Numbered from the stretch's first letter, positions 47,859-56,367 are shown. The stretch is DNA of 64,000 nucleotides from Variovorax sp. J22P240 (GCF_030316855.1 NZ_JASZYR010000002.1:248001-312000), one strand, 5' to 3'. The notes: a model not told the origin generated them from the sequence alone. Numbers and translations are program-made.

Positions 47859-48398
47859 TCATTGCACGGGCTTCTCGTAGTGCGTGTCCATCTCGATCAG
47901 GCCACGCAGGTAGGCAATGCGCTTGATGATTTCGGCCACGCCTTGCAGGAACATCGCGCCGAAGCCCAGGGGCATCATCAACGCCGCGGGCCAGCGGATG
48001 AGGCCGCCGATGTTCCCCGAGATCTCGCCTGTGCGCAGCATGTTGAGGAAGAAAGGGAAGGTGAGCCAGAACAGCAGGCCCATCACGGGCAGCAGGAAGA
48101 ACACCAGGCCGAACAAGTCGACGTAGACGGGGCCGTTGCGCTTGAGCTTGCCGTAGATGATGTCGACGCGAACGTGTTCATTGAGCTTGAGCACCAGCGG
48201 GGCACCGAGCATGACAGTGGCGGCGAACAGATACCACTGAATCTCGAGCCACGCGTTGTTGCTGAGGTCCAGGCCATAGCGGATGACGGCGTTGCCGGCG
48301 GAGATGACCGAAGCGGCCAGCACGGCCCAGGCGGCGACCTTGCCGAGCTTGGCGCTGATCCAGTCCATGACGAGCGCGAATTTGAGGAATGCTGACAA
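47859..48398 (-). CDS. TRAP transporter small permease, DctQ-like
   Basis: TTG at 48398 was taken as start because GGAG lies eight bases upstream and it gives a full N-terminal helix; the next ATG is ten codons in. The 179-residue protein has four membrane segments with an NNAWLEIQWYLFAATVMLGA element typical of DctQ. It forms the small subunit of the TRAP permease. First gene of the minus-strand operon, divergent from the EgtB/SenA-like gene. Confidence 0.88.
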   Translation of the reverse strand: MSAFLKFALVMDWISAKLGKVAAWAVLAASVISAGNAVIRYGLDLSNNAWLEIQWYLFAATVMLGAPLVLKLNEHVRVDIIYGKLKRNGPVYVDLFGLVFFLLPVMGLLFWLTFPFFLNMLRTGEISGNIGGLIRWPAALMMPLGFGAMFLQGVAEIIKRIAYLRGLIEMDTHYEKPVQ

Positions 48399-48554
48399 CG
48401 TTTTGTCTCCCTGCGGGATGAATGCGGTGGCGCCGGGTCGTTTGGCGCAAAGTTGACAATGGTAACGCTCTGTAGCGCCTGCTCTTCCCTGTGCTCGTGC
48501 CCGGGTTTACCCCGAGGCGGATTGCACTGCGCCAACGCGGTCGATGCGCCTCGC

Positions 48555-48560
48555 CATAAT
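48555..48560 (+). promoter_or_regulatory. Candidate -10 box for EgtB/SenA-like gene
   Basis: CATAAT ends five bases before the ATG at 48566, with no Shine-Dalgarno, the same layout as before uvrD and polA. Confidence 0.4.
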
Positions 48561-48565
48561 GGCCG

Positions 48566-49858
48566 ATGCCCTCGAGCCCGCCGTCATCGACGCCGTTCAG
48601 CACGCCCGGCCTGCCGCATTCCATCGACTCGCCGGACATGCGTCGCGCGGGTCGCGAACTGCTTTCGCTGGCGCTGATCGACGCGCGCAACCACACGCTG
48701 CATCTTCTGTCGCTCTACGAGCAGGCGCTCGGCTCAGCGGCGCTGGCCGTGCCCCGGGTCGAGGGAGTCGATCCGCCCGTATGGCTGGCCGGCCACATCG
48801 GCTGGTTCGCGGAGTGGTGGATTGCGCGCAACACGCAGCGCGCGTTCGGTACGGAATGCCCGGTGCGGCCCACGCGCCTGGCCGCGATCGAGCCAGATGC
48901 CGACGCATGGTGGAACCCGCTGCAGATCGACGTGCACGAGCGTTGGTCGCCCGAGATGCCCGATCTGACGCAGACCAAAGCCTATTTGCTCGAAACGCTG
49001 GAGAGCACGCTCGAACTGCTCGAGCACGCGGCCGAAACCGATGCCGGCTTGTACTTCTACCGGCTCGCCCTGTTTCATGAAGATTTGCGCGGCGAGCAAC
49101 TGGTCGTCATGGCGCAGACGCTCGGCTTGCCGTTGGGCGTCGAACTGCCGCCGGCCGCGGTCACGCGGGAGCCGCTTCTGGTGCCTGCGACGCCGTGGGA
49201 ACTCGGGCTGCCCGACTCGGGGTTCGTCTTCGCGCAGGAGCGCGGCTTGCAGCGGGTCGATGTGCCGGAGTTCGAGATCGATGCCCAGCCCGTGACCTGG
49301 GACCAGTACGTGGAGTTCGTCGATGACGGTGGCTACGACCGGGCCGAACTGTGGCGGCCCGAGGGACTGCAATGGCTCGAAAGCCAGACCGAAGGGCGAC
49401 GCGGGCCGCGACACGTGGAGCAGATCGGCGCGGCGCGCCACGGCACCGGCGGCTCGGTGCTGCAGCAGCATTTCGGCCGGACCGTGCGCGCGGCGGGCAA
49501 CCAGAGCGCCGTGCACGTGAGCTGGTGGGAAGCGGACGCATGGGCGCGCTGGGCCGGGCGCCGGATCGCCACCGAAGTCGAGTGGGAGATTGCCGCGCAC
49601 ACCCTGGGACGCCGTGGCTTCCGGTGGGCCGATGTGCACGAATGGACCGCTGGCACCTTGCAGCCCTGGGAGGGCTTTGCGCCGGACCCGTGGAGCGAAG
49701 GCACCGAGTTCGATCCTCAGCCTGCTTTTGGAAAGGCTCGTGTGCTGCGCGGCGCATCGTTCGCGACGCGCGCACGGCTGCGTTCGCCGAAGCGCCGGGG
49801 CTTTGCATCGCCCGCGCGCGACGACGGATTCTTCGGCTTCAGGACCTGTTCGCTTTGA
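48566..49858 (+). CDS. EgtB/SenA-like nonheme iron enzyme with altered iron motif
   Basis: The 430-residue protein has a DinB-like N-terminal domain and a formylglycine-generating-enzyme-like C-terminal domain (residues ~200-430), as in EgtB sulfoxide synthase and the selenoneine synthase SenA. Conserved marks are NPPLW-type VDPPVWLAGHIGWF (His77), HVSWWEADAWARWAGRRIATEVEWE, EWTAGTLQPWEGF and RVLRGASFATRARL. The expected His-x3-His-x-Glu iron motif reads His171-Glu-Asp-Leu-Arg175-Gly-Glu177, so one iron ligand is Arg (codon CGC at 49088). No senB, senC, egtD or egtC gene is near. It could be a divergent paralogue with changed chemistry or a lost active site. Confidence 0.8.
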   Translation: MPSSPPSSTPFSTPGLPHSIDSPDMRRAGRELLSLALIDARNHTLHLLSLYEQALGSAALAVPRVEGVDPPVWLAGHIGWFAEWWIARNTQRAFGTECPVRPTRLAAIEPDADAWWNPLQIDVHERWSPEMPDLTQTKAYLLETLESTLELLEHAAETDAGLYFYRLALFHEDLRGEQLVVMAQTLGLPLGVELPPAAVTREPLLVPATPWELGLPDSGFVFAQERGLQRVDVPEFEIDAQPVTWDQYVEFVDDGGYDRAELWRPEGLQWLESQTEGRRGPRHVEQIGAARHGTGGSVLQQHFGRTVRAAGNQSAVHVSWWEADAWARWAGRRIATEVEWEIAAHTLGRRGFRWADVHEWTAGTLQPWEGFAPDPWSEGTEFDPQPAFGKARVLRGASFATRARLRSPKRRGFASPARDDGFFGFRTCSL

Positions 49859-49864
49859 TGCTGG

Positions 49865-50965
49865 CTACCCGGCCTTCTTCGGCTTGAAATTCCACCACGG
49901 CAGCAGCGCGCTCAGCGATTGCACCTCGCCGCTGCTTGCGCTTTCGTAGCCCGGCAACGTGCCCAGCCGATGCTGCCAGGCAGCACCGCGCAACAACTTG
50001 AGCAGCGCTTCGATCGCCGGCTGGTCGAGTGCCGACTTGAGGCAGGCCAGGTGGTAGCGCTCGTTCACCAGCGGCACGAAGCCAAGACCCGCAGTGCGTG
50101 CCGCGGATTCGAGCCCAAGCCCCGCATCGGCCTGGCCGGCCGCGACCGCATGTGCGACGGCTGCATGCGAAGGCTCATCCCTCGCGTACCCGTCGACCGC
50201 ATCGGCGTCGAGCCCATCGCGAGCCAGCAGCTCGTCGAGCAGAACGCGTGTACCCGTGCCGAGCGCCCGGTTCACGTAGCGCGCCCGGCGCGCAATGACA
50301 TCCGGGAGGCCGTTCAACTGCAGTGGATTGCCGGACGCGACGATCAGGCCCTGCGTGCGCCGTGCGAATCCGATGATCTTGTGCAGGCCGGGCTTCAGCA
50401 GCGGCTTGTAGGTGCGCTGCGCGATCGAGCCGATCGGCGGCCGCTCGATGGTGTGAAAGCCCGCCATCACGCACCGGCCCTGGTTGAGCGCGCTGATCGC
50501 ATCCACGCTGCCGGTGAACCGGATGTCCAGTTGCAGTTGGGCCGTCGCGGCCGCATGGGCGCGCAGGAGGACGAGCGCGTCATCGTGGCTTGCATGCAGG
50601 CTCAGCACATGCGTGCGGTCATCGAATGCAAGCGCAAACGCGCGTTCGAGATCGGCGTGCAGCGCTTCGATCTGTGGCGCCAGCCGCGCCTGGGCCTGGC
50701 GCTCGGCCCACAACAGTTTGTCGCCGAACTCGGACAACTGCGCCGATCGTCCCTGGTCGCCCGTCACCAGCGGATGGCCCAGCGTCTGTTCCCAGCGCTT
50801 CAGTTCGCCCCACACGTGCCGGTAGGAGAAGCCGAGCGCACGCGCGGCAGCCGAGATCGAGCCGTGCTCGCGCACTGCGTGCAGCAGTTCCATGAGCGGA
50901 TTGCGGATCAGCGCACGGCCATTGCGGCGCGGCGCGATGGCATAGGAGAGTTCGATCTGTTGCAC
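49865..50965 (-). CDS. ModE-like regulator with periplasmic-binding-like domain
   Basis: The 366-residue protein has a ModE-type N-terminal winged helix (LLHAVREHGSISAAARALGFSYRHVWGELKRWE, shown in parts) and a C-terminal PBP-like sensor domain (VMAGFHTIERPP, GSIAQRTYKPLLKPGLHKII). The molbindin domain of classical ModE is replaced by this sensor domain. It is divergent from tupBCA and therefore probably controls tungstate/molybdate uptake. GTG at 50965 is taken as start but has no Shine-Dalgarno; an ATG 24 codons in would lose part of the HTH. Confidence 0.85.
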   Translation of the reverse strand: MQQIELSYAIAPRRNGRALIRNPLMELLHAVREHGSISAAARALGFSYRHVWGELKRWEQTLGHPLVTGDQGRSAQLSEFGDKLLWAERQAQARLAPQIEALHADLERAFALAFDDRTHVLSLHASHDDALVLLRAHAAATAQLQLDIRFTGSVDAISALNQGRCVMAGFHTIERPPIGSIAQRTYKPLLKPGLHKIIGFARRTQGLIVASGNPLQLNGLPDVIARRARYVNRALGTGTRVLLDELLARDGLDADAVDGYARDEPSHAAVAHAVAAGQADAGLGLESAARTAGLGFVPLVNERYHLACLKSALDQPAIEALLKLLRGAAWQHRLGTLPGYESASSGEVQSLSALLPWWNFKPKKAG

Positions 50966-51016
50966 AAGGAGTGGGGGGCGTGTGAATGGCGCGAAGGATT
51001 ATGCAGACGCGGTCGT

Positions 51017-51044
51017 CTACCTATGCAAGAGATTGCATAGGTAG
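51017..51044. promoter_or_regulatory. Perfect palindromic operator between regulator and tup operon
   Basis: CTACCTATGCAA and its exact reverse complement TTGCATAGGTAG flank the 4-base centre GAGA. It lies 50 bases before tupB and 50 before the divergent ModE-like gene. A 12-bp perfect arm is unlikely by chance and is the natural binding site for the regulator. Confidence 0.8.
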
Positions 51045-51094
51045 CGCGTCGATGCTTGCCCATACTGCGTGCGCTTTTCTGAACCACCCCTTGA

Positions 51095-51844
51095 ATGAAC
51101 ACCTTTGCCGATAGCGTTGCCGCTGCTGGACACCTCGTTGTTTCGGGCGATCCCGTTTTGCTCGCCATCGTCGGCCGGTCGCTCGCAGTCAGCGCCACTG
51201 CCTGCCTGCTGGCCTGCGGCTTCGGCTTGCTGCTGGGGGCATGGCTCGCGGTGAGCCGGTTCGCCGGCCGGGGCTTGCTGCTCACCCTGCTCAATACCTT
51301 GCTGGCGCTTCCCTCGGTGGTCGTGGGGCTGGTGATCTACCTGTTGTTGTCGCGCTCGGGGCCGCTCGGTTTCCTGGGCTGGCTCTTCAGCTTCAAGGCC
51401 ATGGTGCTCGCCCAGACGATCCTCGTGCTCCCGGTGGTCACGGCCCTCACGCGCCAGACCATCGAGGACGCCGACCGCGCGCACGGCGAGCAACTTCGAT
51501 CGCTCGGCGCCGGTGCTTTCGCGCGCGCGCTGCTGCTCGTGTGGGACGAACGCTACGCGCTGGTCACCGTGGTGATCGCCGCCTTCGGCCGTGCGGTGTC
51601 GGAGGTCGGGGCGGTGATGATCGTCGGCGGCAATATCGACGGCTTCACGCGGGTGATGACCACGGCCATTGCCCTGGAAACCAGCAAGGGTGACCTGCCC
51701 CTGGCGCTCGCACTCGGACTCGTGCTGCTGGGTGTCGTGCTGGTGCTCAACTTCGCCATATCGGCCCTGCGCGGCTGGCGCGAGCGGGTCGACGGCGGCG
51801 CTGCCGATGCGTCCGCGGTGCGGCATCTGGAGGTGGCTTCGTGA
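51095..51844 (+). CDS. tupB: Tungstate/molybdate ABC transporter permease, TupB-like
   Basis: The 249-residue protein has five to six membrane segments and the ABC permease EAA-type loop (AHGEQLRSLGAGAFARALLLV). LLNTLLALPSVVVGLVIYLLLSRSGPLG and the EVGAVMIVGGNI stretch are typical of TupB and related ModB-like permeases. It overlaps tupC by four bases. Partner TupA is at 52557. Confidence 0.88.
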   Translation: MNTFADSVAAAGHLVVSGDPVLLAIVGRSLAVSATACLLACGFGLLLGAWLAVSRFAGRGLLLTLLNTLLALPSVVVGLVIYLLLSRSGPLGFLGWLFSFKAMVLAQTILVLPVVTALTRQTIEDADRAHGEQLRSLGAGAFARALLLVWDERYALVTVVIAAFGRAVSEVGAVMIVGGNIDGFTRVMTTAIALETSKGDLPLALALGLVLLGVVLVLNFAISALRGWRERVDGGAADASAVRHLEVAS

Positions 51845-52560
51845 GCGGGACGGGTGACGGTTCGGCGAACGACGAGGCGCTCTTCAGCCTGCACGGCGTC
51901 GATGTGCAATTCGGCCGCGTACGGGCGCTGGCCGGCGCCACCTTGTCGATCCATCCCGGCGAGCGTGTCGCGCTGATCGGCGCCAACGGCAGCGGCAAGA
52001 GCACTCTGCTGCGCGTGTTGCATGGTCTCGTGCCGCATGCCCGCGGCGCAGTCGTCAGCAGGGTGCCGCGCCGCGCGCAGGCGATGCTGTTCCAGCGGCC
52101 GCACATGCTGCGCGCGAGCGTGCGCAACAACGTCGCGCTCGCCCTGTGGCTGCACGGCGCGCGCTGGCGTCATGCGCGACAGCAGGCCGTCGATGCGCTC
52201 GGGAGGGTCGGGCTCGCCGACCTCGCGGGGCGCAACGCGCGCACGCTGTCGGGCGGTCAGCAGCAGCGCATGGCGCTCGCAAGAGCCTGGGTGCTGCATC
52301 CTGACGTGCTGTTCCTGGATGAGCCGACGGCCAGCCTGGACCCTACCGCCAAGCGCGAGGTCGAGGCATTGATTGCCGATGCTGCGCAGGGCCGCACGCT
52401 GGTCTTTGCCAGCCACAACCTCGGCCAGGTCAAACGGCTTGCGAGCCGCGTGATCTATCTGGAGCACGGCCGCGTACTCGCCGATCTCCCGGCACACGAT
52501 TTCTTCAGTGGACCCCTGCCAGAGGAAGCCCGTCTTTTTGTCAAAGGAGAGTTGGTATGA
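51841..52560 (+). CDS. tupC: Tungstate ABC transporter ATP-binding protein, TupC-like
   Basis: GTG start at 51841, with GGAGG upstream, overlaps the tupB stop. The 239-residue ATPase has Walker [24 protein letters not shown] and Walker B VLFLDEPTASLDP. It overlaps tupA by four bases (ATGA). The ABC unit is inferred from the gene order with TupA and TupB. Confidence 0.88.
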   Translation: MSGTGDGSANDEALFSLHGVDVQFGRVRALAGATLSIHPGERVALIGANGSGKSTLLRVLHGLVPHARGAVVSRVPRRAQAMLFQRPHMLRASVRNNVALALWLHGARWRHARQQAVDALGRVGLADLAGRNARTLSGGQQQRMALARAWVLHPDVLFLDEPTASLDPTAKREVEALIADAAQGRTLVFASHNLGQVKRLASRVIYLEHGRVLADLPAHDFFSGPLPEEARLFVKGELV

Positions 52561-53402
52561 GCTATTTCAATCTGCCCAAGAGGGCGCGTTCTGCGCTTGG
52601 CGCGATCGTCCTCACGGCGGGTACGCTGGCTGCACATGCCGAGACCATCACGATGGCCTCGACCACGTCGACCGAGCAGTCGGGCCTGTTCGCCCACCTG
52701 CTGCCGGCGTTCAAGCAAGCCAGCAACATCGACGTCAAGGTGGTTGCCGTTGGCACCGGCCAGGCGATCGACATGGCAAAGCGCGGCGATGCGGATGTGC
52801 TCTTCGTGCACGACACGGCTGCGGAGGAGAAGTTCGTCGCCGAGGGATTCGCGGCCCAGCGTTTCCCCGTCATGTACAACGACTTCGTGCTCGTGGGCCC
52901 GAAGGCCGACCCGGCCGGCGTGAAGGGCAACGACATCGTCGCCGCGCTGAAGAAGATCGCCGCGACCAACGCACCCTTCGTCTCGCGCGGCGACAAGAGC
53001 GGCACGGACGCCGCCGAGCGCCGGCTGTGGTCGCAGACCGGCATCGTCGAAACGGGCCAGCCCGTACCCAACGAAAAGAAAGGCACGGGCTACAAGGAAT
53101 GCGGCTGCGGCATGGGCCCGGCGCTCAATATCGCGGCATCGAGCGGTGCCTACGTGCTGAGCGATCGCGGAACCTGGCTGAGCTTCAAGAACCGTGCGGA
53201 TCTGGCGGTGCTGGTCGAAGGCGACAAGCGCCTGTTCAACCAATACGGCGTGATGGTCGTGAGCCCGACGAAGTTTCCACAACTCAACAGCGCGGGCGCG
53301 CAGAAGTTCGTGGATTGGGTGATCTCGCCAGCCGGGCAGTCGACCATCGCGAGCTACAAGATCGGCGGCGAGCAGTTGTTCTTCCCCAATGCCACCAAGT
53401 AA
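52557..53402 (+). CDS. tupA: Tungstate-binding protein, TupA-like
   Basis: The 281-residue protein has a signal peptide (ALGAIVLTAGTLAAHA) and starts its mature part ETITMASTTSTEQSGL, the TTT/TTS-type oxyanion loop of TupA. Other TupA marks are FVSRGDKSGTDAAERRLW and GMGPALNIAAS. It binds tungstate (or molybdate) in the periplasm. It overlaps a second oxyanion-binding gene, modA-like, by 14 bases. Confidence 0.92.
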   Translation: MSYFNLPKRARSALGAIVLTAGTLAAHAETITMASTTSTEQSGLFAHLLPAFKQASNIDVKVVAVGTGQAIDMAKRGDADVLFVHDTAAEEKFVAEGFAAQRFPVMYNDFVLVGPKADPAGVKGNDIVAALKKIAATNAPFVSRGDKSGTDAAERRLWSQTGIVETGQPVPNEKKGTGYKECGCGMGPALNIAASSGAYVLSDRGTWLSFKNRADLAVLVEGDKRLFNQYGVMVVSPTKFPQLNSAGAQKFVDWVISPAGQSTIASYKIGGEQLFFPNATK

Positions 53403-54216
53403 GGTGCTGGGTGCCGCGCTGCTCGCTTCAGGTCTGATCACAGGCGCGGACGGGGCTCAGACAGCGTCACCCGACGCGACCGTGTCGGTCTTCGCGGCCG
53501 GCAGCCTGCGTCGGCCGATCACGCAGGCGGCGCAGGCCTTCGAGAAGGCGAACCCGGGTACTCGTATCGCACTGACCTTCGGCGCGTCGGGCCTGCTGCG
53601 CGATCGCATCGCTGCGGGCGAGCGCGTCGATGTGTTCGCATCGGCCAACATGGCGCATCCGCAATCGCTGGCTGCGGGCGGCAATTGGGGGTCGACCGTG
53701 GCCTTTGCGCGCAACGCGCTGTGTGCGCTCGCTCGGCCCGGCCTCAAGGTGACGCGCGACACGCTGGTCCCACTGCTCCTCGATCCGTCGATCAAGCTCG
53801 GCACCTCGACACCGAGGGCCGACCCCTCGGGCGACTACGCCTTCGAACTTTTCGAGAAAGTGGAGCGCAGCGGCGCCGCGCCTGCCGGGTCCGCCAAGTC
53901 ATTGGCCGACAAGGCGCTGCAATTGACCGGCGGGCCGAATTCACCTGCGCCACCTGCGGGACGCAACGTATACGGCATGCTGGTCGCGAGCGGCCAGGCC
54001 GACGTCTTCCTGACCTATTGCACGAACGCGGTGCTGGCTGTCAACGAGGAACCGGGCCTGCAGATGATCGACGTTCCGCCCGCGATCAATGTGAGTGCGG
54101 ATTACGGGCTTGCCGTGCGAAGTGGTGCGCCCCAGCCGGCGCAGGCCTTTGCGGATGATCTGCGCAGCGGCACCGGGCAGCAGGCCTTGCGCCGGGCCGG
54201 ATTCCTGGCGCCCTGA
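53389..54216 (+). CDS. modA: Molybdate-binding protein, ModA-like
   Basis: The 275-residue protein overlaps tupA by 14 bases in another frame. The signal peptide is short (GAALLASGLITGADGAQ). FAAGSLRRPITQAAQAFEKANPG and LTFGASGLLRDRIAAGERVDVFASANMAHP are typical of ModA. A Cys-containing stretch (DVFLTYCTNAVLA) matches the ModA/WtpA type. It has no ModB/ModC of its own here, so it may feed the TupBC permease or another one. Confidence 0.88.
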   Translation: MPPSKVLGAALLASGLITGADGAQTASPDATVSVFAAGSLRRPITQAAQAFEKANPGTRIALTFGASGLLRDRIAAGERVDVFASANMAHPQSLAAGGNWGSTVAFARNALCALARPGLKVTRDTLVPLLLDPSIKLGTSTPRADPSGDYAFELFEKVERSGAAPAGSAKSLADKALQLTGGPNSPAPPAGRNVYGMLVASGQADVFLTYCTNAVLAVNEEPGLQMIDVPPAINVSADYGLAVRSGAPQPAQAFADDLRSGTGQQALRRAGFLAP

Positions 54217-54225
54217 ACAGCGCTT

Positions 54226-54339
54226 TCAATCGAGTGCGCGGTCACCCCTGACTACGAATTGCTGGCTCGGTTGTGCCGCGGCGCTTGCCCACACGGCGCA
54301 AAGCAGGATCAGGCGAATGGCAAGTTGAAAGACGCGCAT
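54226..54339 (-). CDS. Small exported peptide ORF, downstream of lrp
   Basis: The start at 54339 has TGGAG with 7-base spacing. The 37-residue product is [18 protein letters not shown] then [10 protein letters not shown], a compact signal peptide with likely cleavage after AAA or AAQ, leaving a ~15-residue tail rich in Gln. It lies 22 bases after the lrp stop on the same strand, so it would be transcribed with it. I do not recognise it. Confidence 0.5.
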   Translation of the reverse strand: MRVFQLAIRLILLCAVWASAAAQPSQQFVVRGDRALD

Positions 54340-54361
54340 CGGGCAACTCCAGGATGGCGGT

Positions 54362-54829
54362 TCATCGGTCCATCGGAAGGTACAGGCTTTCCTTGACTTC
54401 TTCCATCACGATGTAGCTGCGCGACTCCGCCGTGACCGGCAGCTTCTTCAACAGGTCGCCCAAGAGGTTGCGGTAGTCGCTCATGGCGCGCAGCCGCGCC
54501 TTGATGAGGTAGTCGAAGCCGCCGGACACCAGATGGCATTCCATCACTTCCGGCACGTGCAGCAACTCCTTGCGCACCTTGTCGAAGACGTCGCCCGACT
54601 TGGACGACAGCGTGATCTCGACGAACACCAGCAGCGTCTTGCCGATCGCCTGCGGATCGATTCGGGCGTGGTAGCCCGTGATCACGCCGTCACGCTCCAT
54701 GCGCCGAACGCGCTCCGAGCAGGGGGAGGTCGAAAGCCCGATCTGCTCGGCCAGGTCGGTCATGGAAATGCGTCCCTGGCGTTGGAGGATGTCGAGGATT
54801 TTTCGGTCGGTGCGGTCGAGATCGATCAT
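54362..54829 (-). CDS. Lrp/AsnC-family transcriptional regulator
   Basis: GGAG precedes the ATG at 54829. The 155-residue protein is Lrp-sized, with an N-terminal HTH ([42 protein letters not shown], in parts) and a RAM domain ([21 protein letters not shown]). It is divergent from dadA at 54959, and Lrp-type proteins commonly activate D-alanine breakdown genes with alanine as effector. That role is likely but inferred. Confidence 0.93.
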   Translation of the reverse strand: MIDLDRTDRKILDILQRQGRISMTDLAEQIGLSTSPCSERVRRMERDGVITGYHARIDPQAIGKTLLVFVEITLSSKSGDVFDKVRKELLHVPEVMECHLVSGGFDYLIKARLRAMSDYRNLLGDLLKKLPVTAESRSYIVMEEVKESLYLPMDR

Positions 54830-54871
54830 TTCACTCCTCCGGAGCCTATTGGCCTCAAAAATCAGCAAGAA

Positions 54872-54899
54872 CCACTGAGCATGGAGCACATTTCAGTGG
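54872..54899. promoter_or_regulatory. Inverted repeat in the lrp-dadA intergenic region
   Basis: CCACTGA and TCAGTGG are exact reverse complements with a 14-base centre. The site lies 60 bases before dadA and 43 before lrp, well placed to be an Lrp-type operator. Confidence 0.55.
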
Positions 54900-54958
54900 A
54901 GTTTATGGCGATCCGAAGAATACGCTTGAATCCTTTCCTGCATGCAAAGGGTTTCGCG

Positions 54959-56269
54959 ATGAAAGTGATCGTTTTGGGTGGCGGAGTCATCGGTGTCACG
55001 ACCGCTTACTACCTGGCCCGCGCTGGCGCCGAGGTGACGCTGGTCGACCGTCAGGATGGCCCCGCGCAGGAAACGAGCTTTGCCAACGCCGGGCAGGTGT
55101 CGCCCGGTTATTCGACCCCGTGGGCCGCGCCCGGCATCCCCTTGAAGGCGCTGAAGTGGATGTTCCAGAAGCACGCGCCGCTGTCGATCCGGCCGGACGG
55201 CACGCTGTTCCAGTTGCGTTGGATGGCCGCCATGCTGAAGAACTGCTCGCCCGAGCGCTACGCGGTCAACAAGGAACGCATGATGCGGGTGGCCGAATAC
55301 AGCCGCGATTGCCTGCGTGAGCTTCGTGCCGAAACTGGCATCCGCTATGAGCACCGCACACAGGGCACGCTGCAGCTGTTTCGTACGCAGGCGCAGTTGG
55401 ACGCCGTGCAGCGCGACGTCGCGGTCCTGCAGGAGTGCGGCGTTCCCTATCAATTGCTCGATCGCACGCAACTCGCCACGGTCGAGCCGGCGTTGGCTCA
55501 CACGGGCGATCTGCTGGCCGGCGGCCTGCGTTTGCCGAACGATGAGACGGGCGACTGCAACCTGTTCACGCGCGGACTGGCGGACATCGCTCGCGGCCTC
55601 GGCGTGAACTTCCGCTTCGAGCAGTCGGTCGATGGCCTCATCACCGAAGGCGGTCGCATTGCCGGCGTTCGTCTGGGTGGCGCGTCTCGCGAGGTGCTGA
55701 GGGCCGACCGTTACGTGCTCGCCTTCGGCAGCTATTCGCGCGACTTCATCGCGCCGTTGGGCCTGGACATCCCGGTGTACCCGGTCAAGGGCTATTCGCT
55801 GACGGTGCCGTTGATCGACCCATCGGCGGCGCCACAATCGACCGTCCTCGACGAAACCTACAAAGTCGCTGTCACGCGTTTCGACGACCGCATCCGCGTC
55901 GGTGGTATGGCCGAACTGGGCGGCTTCGACCTTCGCCTGAACCCGCGCCGGCGCGAAACGCTGGAGCGCGTGATCACCGATCTGTTCCCTTGCGGCGACC
56001 TGCCGCGTGCCACGTTCTGGACGGGCCTGCGACCGATGACGCCGGACAGCACGCCCATCGTCGGCGCGACGCCGTACGCCAACCTGTACCTCAACACCGG
56101 CCACGGCACGCTGGGTTGGACCATGGCGTGCGGGTCGGGCAAGGTGGTGGCGGACCAAGTGATGGGACGTCGGCCGGACATTCGCACGGATGGGCTGTCC
56201 GTCGATCGTTATCTGGCGCCGAGTTCGGGTCCTCGCGGTACTGCTCGGCCGGCGGGCGTTCCTGCTTGA
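54959..56269 (+). CDS. dadA: D-amino-acid dehydrogenase small subunit-type, DadA
   Basis: The 436-residue flavoprotein begins [21 protein letters not shown] (GxGxxG FAD site) and contains [25 protein letters not shown] and [18 protein letters not shown], the DadA family tail. Length is close to the 432 of E. coli DadA. It deaminates D-alanine and other D-amino acids to keto acids with electron transfer to the quinone pool. Divergent from the Lrp gene and convergent with phnW. Confidence 0.94.
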   Translation: MKVIVLGGGVIGVTTAYYLARAGAEVTLVDRQDGPAQETSFANAGQVSPGYSTPWAAPGIPLKALKWMFQKHAPLSIRPDGTLFQLRWMAAMLKNCSPERYAVNKERMMRVAEYSRDCLRELRAETGIRYEHRTQGTLQLFRTQAQLDAVQRDVAVLQECGVPYQLLDRTQLATVEPALAHTGDLLAGGLRLPNDETGDCNLFTRGLADIARGLGVNFRFEQSVDGLITEGGRIAGVRLGGASREVLRADRYVLAFGSYSRDFIAPLGLDIPVYPVKGYSLTVPLIDPSAAPQSTVLDETYKVAVTRFDDRIRVGGMAELGGFDLRLNPRRRETLERVITDLFPCGDLPRATFWTGLRPMTPDSTPIVGATPYANLYLNTGHGTLGWTMACGSGKVVADQVMGRRPDIRTDGLSVDRYLAPSSGPRGTARPAGVPA

Positions 56270-56278
56270 ACTGAGGTT

Positions 56279-56328
56279 GGTGGGCAGCGTCGTCGGGCGG
56301 TGTGCCTTGTGCCGGCCGACGTCACCGG
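56279..56328 (+). repeat. 42-bp repeat unit, copy B
   Basis: CGTCGTCGGGCGGTGTGCC, then TTGTGCCGGCCGACGTCACCGG in two parts; matches copy A at 28173 nearly exactly. Between convergent dadA and phnW. Confidence 0.75.
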
Positions 56329-56367
56329 GCGCCCGCCCCAAAGGAACAAGCGCCCAACCGTCAGAGC

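Noticed and set aside
46187..47926. A 579-codon frame antisense to dctM
   Set aside because: His/Glu/Arg-rich shadow; the minus strand dctM is full-length and has DctM motifs.
48566..49858. A selenoneine operon senABC
   Set aside because: Only the senA/egtB-like gene is present; no glycosyltransferase or SelD-like gene follows and one iron ligand is changed.
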